From Ruminococcaceae bacterium UBA1244 (GTDB lineage Bacteria; Bacillota; Clostridia; Oscillospirales; Acutalibacteraceae): a stretch of 11,702 nucleotides of DNA. The position numbers and the translations under genes were made by a program. Positions 5,562 through 11,702 of the stretch are shown here, in pieces; position 1 is the stretch's first letter, and each line of letters opens with the position of its first letter. The stretch covers positions 1 through 11,702 of the forward strand of contig DBWG01000109.1 in NCBI GenBank assembly GCA_002308635.1, written 5' to 3'. Below the pieces are notes generated by a model that made no database searches, had not been told where the DNA came from, and saw only the letters and a program-made list of their open reading frames with translations.

Positions 5562-7274
5562 TCACGCACTGATGCTTATTGTTATCTGCTTATAACCCTT
5601 GAGCTTCCAGTCCCTTGCGGAAAGAGAGATAGAATAATTCCCGCTTGGACGGCTCTGCTTGACGATCTGGAACAGCTCACTGCTTGACTTATCGCTCCTG
5701 ACGACCATCACATATTCAGTACTCCTTGATACACTCATATTACCGACGGCATTTTTGAATTCCGATTCAGTCTCATAAATGTTAAAATGTGCATACTTGC
5801 CGCTGTCCTCATCGTATGCGGCTTTTTTCAGGGCATAAACCGGCTGGGATGTTGTACAGGTATTTTTTGCGGTCTGAGCGAAGTGGTCGGTATAGAATTC
5901 ACTGTCGGGAACAAGGAAGAATACATAAGAAAGGTTATCTCCGTAGCTTGCGCTTGCCGTCGGGTCATCCCATGTCACGTCAACGTTGTACCATTTGCCG
6001 TCTATTTTAACCTGATTCCATGCATGGCTCGATGTCACGCCGGAAGTATTTGTTGCTGTGCCGGTAACTCTTACAGCGTCAAGTCCTGCACGTTCACAAA
6101 GTATCAGAAAAGCCTTTGAATAGCCGTCGCACACCGCAACACGGGTATCAAACAGACCCTCAGCGGTAAACGATGTTGAAGGAACATTTCCGGACTGGAC
6201 TCCCGCCTTGTCATAGGCGACATTACGAACGAGCCAGTCGTGAATAGCCCTTGCCTTGTCAAATTCCGTCATTCCGGGCATGACTATCTGAGCAAGAACA
6301 GCGTCCGCCTTTGCGTCAAGAGCTTTGTCAGAAACGGTAACAACAAATGTTTTGGACGCTACGTTTCCTGCGGAATCCTTCACCTTGATAAGGAAGGTCA
6401 CCTTTCCCGAAAAGCTGACGGGACAGCGTATCACCGGTGATTCGCTGTAGGAATAGAGTATCTTCCATGTCTGTGACGAACCCGACTTAAATGAATAAGA
6501 ATATGTATAATTTCCCGTACCGCCGCCGGCTTTGGCGTGAAGTTCAACAGACTCATTCACGGATATGGATGTTGAACTGACATAAGAGCTGTTAACAAGA
6601 GCCGGAACGACCTTCAATGCCAGTGTTTTCTGAGCGATCTTGCCTTTTGCGTCCCTGACCTTCATAAGGAACTGATACTCTCCGACGGAAGCGGGCTTGA
6701 AAGTAACGGAGGTCGTCTCACTATAGGTCTTGACGGTATTCCACTGTGTATCGTTAGGCTTCTGATAGTAGTAGGCATAGCTGTAATTTCCGTATCCGCC
6801 CTTTGCAGAGCCTTTGAGCGTTACTGACGATCCTTTTGTGATAGTATCCTTGCTAAGCTTTCCGGTGCTTTCAAGCGGATCAAGCACTTTAAGCATAAAA
6901 TCCTTGCTTTTTATCACGCCGGTACTATCCTTTTGCTTTACACGAATGACGTATGTCGTTGCCGAAGCGGGAGTTATCGCAACCGAGACAGCCGAAGAAA
7001 ATCCCTTTGCGGTAGACCATTTGTCGGAGGATGACTTCTTGTAATAAAAAGCGTACTTCATACCTGCCGTACTGCTTTTTGCGGCATAAACGGTAACGCT
7101 TTCTCCCTTTATGATGGATGTTCTGCTGAGATGTGCTTCACTCAGCGGCGGAAGTGCCGAAGGGGCTGTGCTTTCCTCAAAAGCGGCGGCGCTTACTGTC
7201 AATGCTCCTCCGAACAGCAGCAATACAGCAAGCATGACAGAAAGTATCCTCGGAACAAGTTTTTTCATAGCCAT
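5562..7274 (-). CDS. Secreted transglutaminase-like protein with triple-tyrosine modules
   Basis: This is a 570-residue exported protein. Residues 1-30 form a signal peptide (MAMKKLVPR, a hydrophobic core, then VSA-A). Three tandem modules of about 85-90 residues follow at about 47-131, 138-224 and 228-316. Each has the pattern Y-x-Y/F-x-Y..., a downstream W, and a closing VKVxDxxGK strand, matching the triple-tyrosine (Y_Y_Y, fibronectin-like) fold. Residues about 320-465 form a transglutaminase/protease-like core with C382 (AVCDGYSKAF), H417 (SSHAWNQV) and D432 (NVDVTWDDP) as the expected triad. The last 90 residues are a separate domain I do not recognise. Bacterial relatives with this fold are usually peptidases or peptide cyclo-ligases rather than true cross-linkers, so the substrate is open. 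There is no LPXTG motif, SLH domain or dockerin. The ATG at 7274 has AAGGAGGT upstream. It is the first gene of an operon with the sirtuin. Confidence 0.9.
   Translation of the reverse strand: MAMKKLVPRILSVMLAVLLLFGGALTVSAAAFEESTAPSALPPLSEAHLSRTSIIKGESVTVYAAKSSTAGMKYAFYYKKSSSDKWSTAKGFSSAVSVAITPASATTYVIRVKQKDSTGVIKSKDFMLKVLDPLESTGKLSKDTITKGSSVTLKGSAKGGYGNYSYAYYYQKPNDTQWNTVKTYSETTSVTFKPASVGEYQFLMKVRDAKGKIAQKTLALKVVPALVNSSYVSSTSISVNESVELHAKAGGGTGNYTYSYSFKSGSSQTWKILYSYSESPVIRCPVSFSGKVTFLIKVKDSAGNVASKTFVVTVSDKALDAKADAVLAQIVMPGMTEFDKARAIHDWLVRNVAYDKAGVQSGNVPSTSFTAEGLFDTRVAVCDGYSKAFLILCERAGLDAVRVTGTATNTSGVTSSHAWNQVKIDGKWYNVDVTWDDPTASASYGDNLSYVFFLVPDSEFYTDHFAQTAKNTCTTSQPVYALKKAAYDEDSGKYAHFNIYETESEFKNAVGNMSVSRSTEYVMVVRSDKSSSELFQIVKQSRPSGNYSISLSARDWKLKGYKQITISISA
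6327..7136 (-). repeat. Three triple-tyrosine modules in the transglutaminase-like protein
   Basis: Protein-level tandem repeats at 6882-7136, 6603-6863 and 6327-6593. Each starts with a short polar strand and ...KGESV/KGSSV/VNESV, carries a G-G-x-G-x-Y-x-Y motif in the second and third copies, and ends in a VK(V/Q)xDxxGxxxxK strand. They match the modules at 8171-9004. Confidence 0.8.
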
Positions 7275-7306
7275 AACTATTACCTCCTTATTTTATTTCT
7301 GCCATT

Positions 7307-7335
7307 ATTATATACAATTGTTTTCAAGATTTCAA
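7307..7335 (-). promoter_or_regulatory. Promoter of the transglutaminase-sirtuin operon
   Basis: TTGAAA (7330-7335), a 17-bp spacer and a perfect TATAAT (7307-7312) lie on the minus strand. The expected start is near 7300, giving a leader of about 26 nt. The -35 box overlaps an 11-bp element, AATTTCCATTG (7333-7343), that recurs at the LRR-protein promoter. Confidence 0.8.
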
Positions 7336-7357
7336 TGGAAATTTTATGGTATTTTTA

Positions 7358-7397
7358 TGAAAAAATAATCACCGTACAGAATATATCTGTACGGTGA
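7358..7397 (-). terminator. Intrinsic terminator of the zinc-ribbon gene
   Basis: A 12-bp perfect inverted repeat (7369-7380 with 7386-7397, arm TCACCGTACAGA) with a 5-nt loop is followed on the minus strand by TTATTTTTTC. It lies 13 nt after the stop of the zinc-ribbon gene. Confidence 0.9.
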
Positions 7398-7410
7398 GCA
7401 AATGTCAGTA

Positions 7411-7959
7411 TCAAAGCTTATTTCCGCATTTTTCGCAGTATATCATTTTTGAGCTGTTCTCAGTTCCGCACTTTCCGCAGATCTTGAGAGAGCTGATTAT
7501 CTGTGAAGGCGCTTTTCTTTCGGTTTTTTCAGGAAGCTCAGGAGTATACGGCACTGTAATTACAGGAAGTCCCATTCCGCAAACAGGGCAGATAAACTCA
7601 GAAGCAGGCGAGACCTTTCCGCAAACCACACACACTCTGCACGGGTCGGATTCTTTAAGCTCCTTTTTTGTTGAATCGGTCTTTTCCTCTTCTTCCACGT
7701 TGGGGATATATGGTATGTGCTTTATCACCCTGTCGAGATGAGCTGCGGCTCTTGAACTGTATGCAGAGCAGTCACTTACGCACATCATAAGCAGATAGCT
7801 TGTACCTGCGGACAGTGTTCCTAACAGGAATGTCAGTATAGCATAAAGTATGCTGTTCTCTCTTAACAGGATTATTGCTGCGATTATGAGCATAATCTCT
7901 GTTATTACCAACCAGATCTTTGCGGCTGTTCTTAATGATTTTGCTGTGGAATCATACAT
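7411..7959 (-). CDS. Membrane protein with two C-terminal zinc ribbons
   Basis: This 182-residue protein has two hydrophobic helices (about 14-32 and 37-60) separated by a short turn. A charged linker follows (about 77-105, including EEEEK). Two treble-clef-like zinc ribbons come next: C110-x2-C113...C124-x2-C127 and C161-x2-C164...C175-x2-C178, the second ending the protein at CEKCGNKL. The helical hairpin places the ribbons on the cytoplasmic side by the usual topology of such proteins, but this is inference. Double zinc ribbons of this kind are common adaptors of unknown partner in Firmicutes, so no function is assigned. The ATG at 7959 has AAAGGAG about 9 nt upstream. A 37-residue longer frame to 8070 covers the promoter and is rejected. 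It is a single-gene unit between two secreted-protein genes. Confidence 0.82.
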   Translation of the reverse strand: MYDSTAKSLRTAAKIWLVITEIMLIIAAIILLRENSILYAILTFLLGTLSAGTSYLLMMCVSDCSAYSSRAAAHLDRVIKHIPYIPNVEEEEKTDSTKKELKESDPCRVCVVCGKVSPASEFICPVCGMGLPVITVPYTPELPEKTERKAPSQIISSLKICGKCGTENSSKMIYCEKCGNKL

Positions 7960-8017
7960 CGTTTTTTTCTCCTTTGTTGTTTTATTTGTTGTGATATGTT
8001 GTATCGAATATGTATAT

Positions 8018-8023
8018 ATTATA
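8018..8023 (-). promoter_or_regulatory. -10 box of the zinc-ribbon gene
   Basis: A perfect TATAAT on the minus strand, about 59 nt before the start codon. No convincing -35 box was found at 16-18 bp, so the promoter may be weak or need an activator. Confidence 0.45.
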
Positions 8024-8099
8024 CGGCATTTCCAAAAAAATGAAAGAGTGATATTTTCAATGTTACACAAACAAAAGTAAGATATCGCCGACTTTTCAT

Positions 8100-8144
8100 A
8101 AACAAAACAATCCGCCGGTCAATTTGAGTTCATTGACCGGCGGA
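8100..8144 (-). terminator. Intrinsic terminator of the LRR surface protein gene
   Basis: A 13-bp perfect inverted repeat (8111-8123 with 8132-8144, arm TCCGCCGGTCAAT) with an 8-nt loop is followed on the minus strand by TTGTTTTGTTT. It is the strongest stem in the window and lies 20 nt after the stop of the large gene. Confidence 0.88.
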
Positions 8145-8164
8145 AGCCAGGCTTTAAGGATATA

Positions 8165-11100
8165 TTATTTTGTTACGGTAAGGTTAAAGTATTTCTTTTC
8201 GATCTTTCCTGCGCTGTCCTTTACCTTTACGCAGACTTCGTATTTAACGGCAGCCTTCGGAGTTACCTTTACAACGGCGTTTTTGTTGTAGGACTGTGCT
8301 GTTGACCATTTTTCTGAGGTCGCTTTCTTGTAGTATACGCCGTAGAGATAGGGTGATGTACCGCCGTTTGCTTTTCCGGTGACGGTGACCGCCTCGCCGA
8401 GCTTGATGGTTTCAGCGGAGATCACCGACTTGTTTTCGAGTGGTCTCGTAACGGTGATAGTAAAGTATTGCTTTTCAATCTTTCCGCTGCTGTCCTTTAC
8501 TTTTACGCAGAGTTCATACTTTACTGCTGCCGCAAAAGATACAGTGATAGTATCGTTTGACTTGTAGGACTGTACAGTTGTCCATTTTTCAGATGAAGCT
8601 TTCTTGATATATACACCGTACAGATAAGGAGATTTGCCGCCGGAAGCCTTTGCATTAACTGTGACCTTTTCGCCAAGGGTTATCTTTGTTTTTGAAACTG
8701 TGGACTCATTCTTGAGGGCATTATCTTTTACTGTCAGATAGAAATACTTCTCTTTGGATACGCCTCTGTTGTCGGTCACTATAGTGCGGAAGGTATAAGA
8801 TCCGCTTTTGTCTGGTGTGAATGTGAATACATTGCTTGTAGTTGCCGGCTCAAGAATACTCCAGATTGAGTCAGAATCATGAAGATAAGAGACCTTGTAG
8901 GTGTAAGGAGTCTTTCCGCCTGCACCATAGCCTGTGAGTTCAACGCTTTCTCCGGGCTTAATTTCCGAAGCGCTTATCACAAATTTATTCTCAACATCTT
9001 CATACATAACCTCGAATGTGATGTGCGTATTGTTTTTTGCATAGGTCTCAGCCGCCGTATAGGCATAACCGACCATTTTGAATCCGCTGACAGGAGTAAA
9101 TTCCGACGCATAATTATATGCAAACGCATGAGGTCTTATCGTATTAACGGTCTTGGGAATATTTGCGTATGTGAGAGCTGTATTTGCAAACGCAAACTCT
9201 CCGACAGATTCAAGTCCAAGACCGAAAGAAGCAGTCTGGAGCTTTAAACATCCATAGAACGCACCGCCGATGATCTTCTTTACAGTGCCCGGAATATAAA
9301 CGCTTGTAAGGCTCTTGCAGTGACCGAAAGCATACTCACCGATCTCGGTAAGACCTGACGAGAAGCTGACCGAACTGATATTCTGGCAGTTATAAAATGC
9401 TCTCTCGCCAATTGTCTTTACGGATGAAGGTATCACAACGGTCTTGATATTTGCATTGTCCTTGAAGGCACTATCTCCGATGGCAACTACAGACTTGCCG
9501 CCAAGAGAAGACGGGATAGTGATATCCGCATCGCTTCCTGAGAAGCCTGTTATCGTTGCACCGTCAGAATTGAGCGTGTAGCTGTAAACAGACTCAAATG
9601 CAATATTATTGTTTTTGGCATAGGTCTCAGCGGCAGAACCGGAAACACCGATGATCTTTGTAAATGCGGTATTCCTTGAATGAGCCTGAGTTGAAGAATC
9701 GTAGGTATAGCCAAAGGATTTAGAATATATATTGGTCACATTTCCGGGGATATACTGTGATGTAAGTCCCGTATTTTCAAACGCATACATTCCTATGCTC
9801 TTGACTTTGCCACCGATATCAACACCTGAAAGCTTTGAACAGCCATAGAAACAGCCCAGACCGAGAGATTCGACATTCTGCGGGATAGTAACATTTTCAA
9901 GGTTGATGCAGAATTCAAAGGAATATGTACCGATAGATTTCAGAGGAGCATTGAATTTGATGTCCTTGAGCTGATAGCAGTTTGCAAAGGCATATTCATC
10001 TACTGCACTATAGTTATAAGGGAACGTAATGCTTGTTATAGCCGTATTATTGAAAGCATACTTTCCGATCTTTTCAAGAGAATACGGAAGTCCGACATAT
10101 CTGAGCTTGATACAGCCGGAGAAAGCCCTTTCACCGATGGTCTTGACTTCTGACGGGATATAGACAGACGTGATAGTGCTGTTGTTTTTCAGAGCGCTGT
10201 CCGCAATGGCGGAAACTGTCGCCCCGCTGATCTTTGAAGGAATGGAAACACTGGGAGATTTGCCGTTATATCCGGTTATTGTGAGAGTGCCGTCCGAATT
10301 CTTTGTATACGGCATGAGGATCTCATAGTTATATCCGTTGCTCGACAGCCATCTCTGAGCATAAGAGTCCTGATGCACATAGAACACAAGTCCGGAGGGG
10401 TGGCCGTAGAATGTAGAATTTGAGCTGATATATGTCACAGAATCCGGAATAATTATCGCAGTCAGCTTTTGACATTTATAAAAAGCATAGTCATTAATGG
10501 TCGTACACTTCGGGCTGATAACAAAGCCGGTAGAAGTCGTTCTTCCCTGAGGGCAAAGAACAAGAGTCGAAAGATCCTTGCTGTATATTGCGCCGTTGTA
10601 GGTGTTATATTTTCCGTTTGCGCCGTCTATTGTGATGTTTGAAAGCTGTGATGCGCCTTCAAATGTACCGTGGTCGCTTGCTGTTTCGTCAGGCATAAAG
10701 CGGAACGTCGGCGCATTTCCGAAGAACGTTACGGTATTTATGTTTGAACCATAGAAAACCTTGTCGCCCATATAAGTTACTGTCGCAGGGATCTCAACAG
10801 AATAATATTTGCAGTTTGCAAAGGCATAGTCGCTGACAGTGGTAATGCCCGGGTTAAATACTATCTCGTCGTATGAGGCATTAATTTTTGAAGGATAAGC
10901 ATAGAGTGTCTTGCCGCTCTTGTTGTAAAGAGCATTTACAACGTTGTCAGTGCTGAAAGAGGTGTTTGTACCTGCGATCATAAAGCCGCCGATCTCCGCT
11001 CCGGTAAATCCGCCGAGAACCGCTGCAAGATTCTGAGGCAGATAAAGAAGCTTTATCTGGCATCCGCTGAAAATACTGGCCTGTATAGACGTGATCCTAT

Positions 11101-11431
11101 AGCTGCCGATGTACTTGAATTCATCCCAGTTGTTCCATTCGACATCCATATCCTTCTGATATATGACGGAAGGCATTGTCAGAGTTGAGGACGAATAAGC
11201 CTTTGAGCCGTGATAGCCGACAACATTTGCCGTGCCGTCACTTTTGAGCGAATAGTCAAAGTCACCGACAGTAACTACAGGTGATGAACCCGCACCCGGC
11301 ACTGCGGCACTGACTTCTGTATTTGACACGATCACAGAGCCGATACCTGTCGCTGCAAGACCTCCGCCTACGATAGCCGCCGCCAAAGCCGCCGCAATGA
11401 CTTTGCGCAATACGCTGCTTGTTTTTTTCAT
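8165..11431 (-). CDS. Secreted BspA-like leucine-rich repeat protein
   Basis: This 1088-residue exported protein is the largest in the window. Residues 1-43 form a long signal peptide (MKKTSSVLRK, an Ala/Gly-rich hydrophobic core, then EVSA-A). Residues about 58-808 are BspA/TpLRR-type leucine-rich repeats (LRR_5), recognised by recurring IP-x-x-V-x-x-I-G-x-x-A-F-x-x-C-x-x-L units. They form three blocks: 58-371, 372-615 and 616-808. The last two share a header (NSDG...TITG...IPS) and a footer (AETYAKNN). Three triple-tyrosine modules follow at about 810-902, 906-995 and 998-1087. The protein ends there without LPXTG, SLH or dockerin, so how it stays on the surface is unclear. BspA-type proteins are linked to adhesion and host or matrix binding, but that role is inferred here. 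The ATG at 11431 has AAAGGAG upstream. It is monocistronic. Confidence 0.93.
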   Translation of the reverse strand: MKKTSSVLRKVIAAALAAAIVGGGLAATGIGSVIVSNTEVSAAVPGAGSSPVVTVGDFDYSLKSDGTANVVGYHGSKAYSSSTLTMPSVIYQKDMDVEWNNWDEFKYIGSYRITSIQASIFSGCQIKLLYLPQNLAAVLGGFTGAEIGGFMIAGTNTSFSTDNVVNALYNKSGKTLYAYPSKINASYDEIVFNPGITTVSDYAFANCKYYSVEIPATVTYMGDKVFYGSNINTVTFFGNAPTFRFMPDETASDHGTFEGASQLSNITIDGANGKYNTYNGAIYSKDLSTLVLCPQGRTTSTGFVISPKCTTINDYAFYKCQKLTAIIIPDSVTYISSNSTFYGHPSGLVFYVHQDSYAQRWLSSNGYNYEILMPYTKNSDGTLTITGYNGKSPSVSIPSKISGATVSAIADSALKNNSTITSVYIPSEVKTIGERAFSGCIKLRYVGLPYSLEKIGKYAFNNTAITSITFPYNYSAVDEYAFANCYQLKDIKFNAPLKSIGTYSFEFCINLENVTIPQNVESLGLGCFYGCSKLSGVDIGGKVKSIGMYAFENTGLTSQYIPGNVTNIYSKSFGYTYDSSTQAHSRNTAFTKIIGVSGSAAETYAKNNNIAFESVYSYTLNSDGATITGFSGSDADITIPSSLGGKSVVAIGDSAFKDNANIKTVVIPSSVKTIGERAFYNCQNISSVSFSSGLTEIGEYAFGHCKSLTSVYIPGTVKKIIGGAFYGCLKLQTASFGLGLESVGEFAFANTALTYANIPKTVNTIRPHAFAYNYASEFTPVSGFKMVGYAYTAAETYAKNNTHITFEVMYEDVENKFVISASEIKPGESVELTGYGAGGKTPYTYKVSYLHDSDSIWSILEPATTSNVFTFTPDKSGSYTFRTIVTDNRGVSKEKYFYLTVKDNALKNESTVSKTKITLGEKVTVNAKASGGKSPYLYGVYIKKASSEKWTTVQSYKSNDTITVSFAAAVKYELCVKVKDSSGKIEKQYFTITVTRPLENKSVISAETIKLGEAVTVTGKANGGTSPYLYGVYYKKATSEKWSTAQSYNKNAVVKVTPKAAVKYEVCVKVKDSAGKIEKKYFNLTVTK
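8171..9004 (-). repeat. Three triple-tyrosine modules in the LRR protein
   Basis: Modules at 8171-8440, 8447-8716 and 8726-9004. The first two of these (the last two of the protein) are nearly the same at protein level, sharing SPYLYGVY, an EKW, AAVKYE and CVKVKDS-GKIEK, and are visibly similar in DNA. The third is more diverged. This suggests a recent tandem duplication of about 276 bp. Confidence 0.85.
9008..11260 (-). repeat. Three BspA-type LRR blocks
   Basis: Block A is at 10319-11260, block B at 9587-10318 and block C at 9008-9586. B and C share the same header, an EVKTIGERAF/SVKTIGERAF repeat in the same place, and the same AETYAKNN footer, so they look like an internal duplication. 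Block A has the same plan but is more diverged and longer. Confidence 0.7.
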
Positions 11432-11502
11432 TATTGAACGCTCCTTTCATATTCCGATATGCTGATGCATATTATACAATTTCTCCATAAACTGTTGGAC
11501 TT

Positions 11503-11531
11503 ATTATATCATGTCCGACTTTTTGTTGCAA
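11503..11531 (-). promoter_or_regulatory. Promoter of the LRR surface protein gene
   Basis: TTGCAA (11526-11531), a 17-bp spacer and a perfect TATAAT (11503-11508) preceded by TGA, an extended -10, lie on the minus strand. Two further TATAAT copies nearby (around 11471-11476 and 11541-11546) lack -35 boxes. The leader is about 65 nt. A dyad (11494-11519) straddles the -10, and AATTTCCATTG (11529-11539) overlaps the -35. Confidence 0.7.
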
Positions 11532-11590
11532 TGGAAATTATACTACAAAAAAATTTTCATAGTTGGTATTTTTTTATTGTTTTATAACCA

Positions 11591-11629
11591 AGAAACGTCA
11601 GGAAGGCCCGCAGGCTCCTGACGTTTTCT
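11591..11629 (-). terminator. Intrinsic terminator of the right-edge gene
   Basis: An 11-bp perfect inverted repeat (11593-11603 with 11616-11626, arm AAACGTCAGGA) with a partly paired 12-nt loop lies 17 nt past the stop of the right-edge gene. T-rich bases flank it on both strands. No plus-strand gene ends here, so it serves the minus-strand gene. Confidence 0.75.
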
Positions 11630-11645
11630 AAGCACAAAAATATCA

Positions 11646-11702
11646 TCACTTCAATACGCTGATAAGGACACCGGCTGCAACTGCCGAACCGATAACACCG
11701 GC
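11646..11702 (-). CDS. C-terminal end of a probable sodium-pump decarboxylase beta subunit (partial)
   Basis: Only the last 18 residues are in the window, reading AGVIGSAVAAGVLISVLK and then TGA. This small-residue-rich ending resembles the conserved C-terminus of the beta subunit of biotin-dependent sodium-translocating decarboxylases (the oxaloacetate, methylmalonyl-CoA and glutaconyl-CoA decarboxylase family), an integral membrane protein that couples decarboxylation to Na+ export. The call rests on this short stretch alone. The specific acyl substrate cannot be told. A hairpin terminator follows the stop at once, so this is the last gene of its transcription unit. Confidence 0.55.
   Translation of the reverse strand, partial: AGVIGSAVAAGVLISVLK

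Noticed and set aside
7960..8070. N-terminal extension of the zinc-ribbon protein by 37 residues
   Set aside because: It covers the -10 box and an AT-rich leader. The ATG at 7959 has a good ribosome site.
8165..11260. Possible CRISPR-like or satellite repeats in the large gene
   Set aside because: The periodicity is explained by LRR and Y_Y_Y protein repeats in one intact reading frame. There are no identical short repeats with unique spacers.

Overview
The window looks like chromosomal DNA of a low-to-mid GC Gram-positive member of the Clostridia, most likely a Ruminococcus-like gut or rumen Oscillospiraceae. This is inferred from strong AAGGAGG-type ribosome sites, AT-rich promoters with near-consensus hexamers, secreted BspA-type leucine-rich repeat and triple-tyrosine proteins, a long Clostridia-type diaminopimelate decarboxylase variant, and a PP2C/FHA signalling pair. 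No mobile element, tRNA, rRNA, riboswitch or CRISPR array was seen. All genes but one lie on the minus strand, so the window reads right to left in transcription order.

Layout from left to right: (1) 1-1061, a minus-strand pair of PP2C phosphatase and an FHA-domain protein cut by the left edge. (2) 1184-1903, an orphan LytTR response regulator with a perfect-consensus promoter at 1948-1976. (3) 2073-2876, a water-type aquaporin (aqpZ) with its own promoter and terminator. (4) 3133-4389, a diaminopimelate-decarboxylase-family enzyme, divergent from the only plus-strand gene, a 106-residue membrane protein at 4474-4794. (5) 4832-7274, a two-gene operon: a secreted transglutaminase-like protein carrying three triple-tyrosine (Y_Y_Y) modules, then a sirtuin. 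It converges on the small membrane gene at a shared bidirectional terminator. (6) 7411-7959, a small two-TM, double-zinc-ribbon protein. (7) 8165-11431, a very large secreted BspA-like LRR protein ending in three Y_Y_Y modules. (8) From 11646, the C-terminal end of what looks like a sodium-pump decarboxylase beta subunit.

The genes do not form one pathway. The most coherent theme is the cell surface. The transglutaminase-like and LRR proteins share the same Y_Y_Y module, and their promoters share an 11-bp element in identical register with the -35 box plus a second upstream element, which suggests co-regulation. The left part (LytTR regulator, PP2C, FHA protein) is regulatory. The aquaporin, the decarboxylase and the decarboxylase-pump fragment are housekeeping or metabolic. 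Hairpins with 11-13 bp perfect stems separate nearly every transcription unit.
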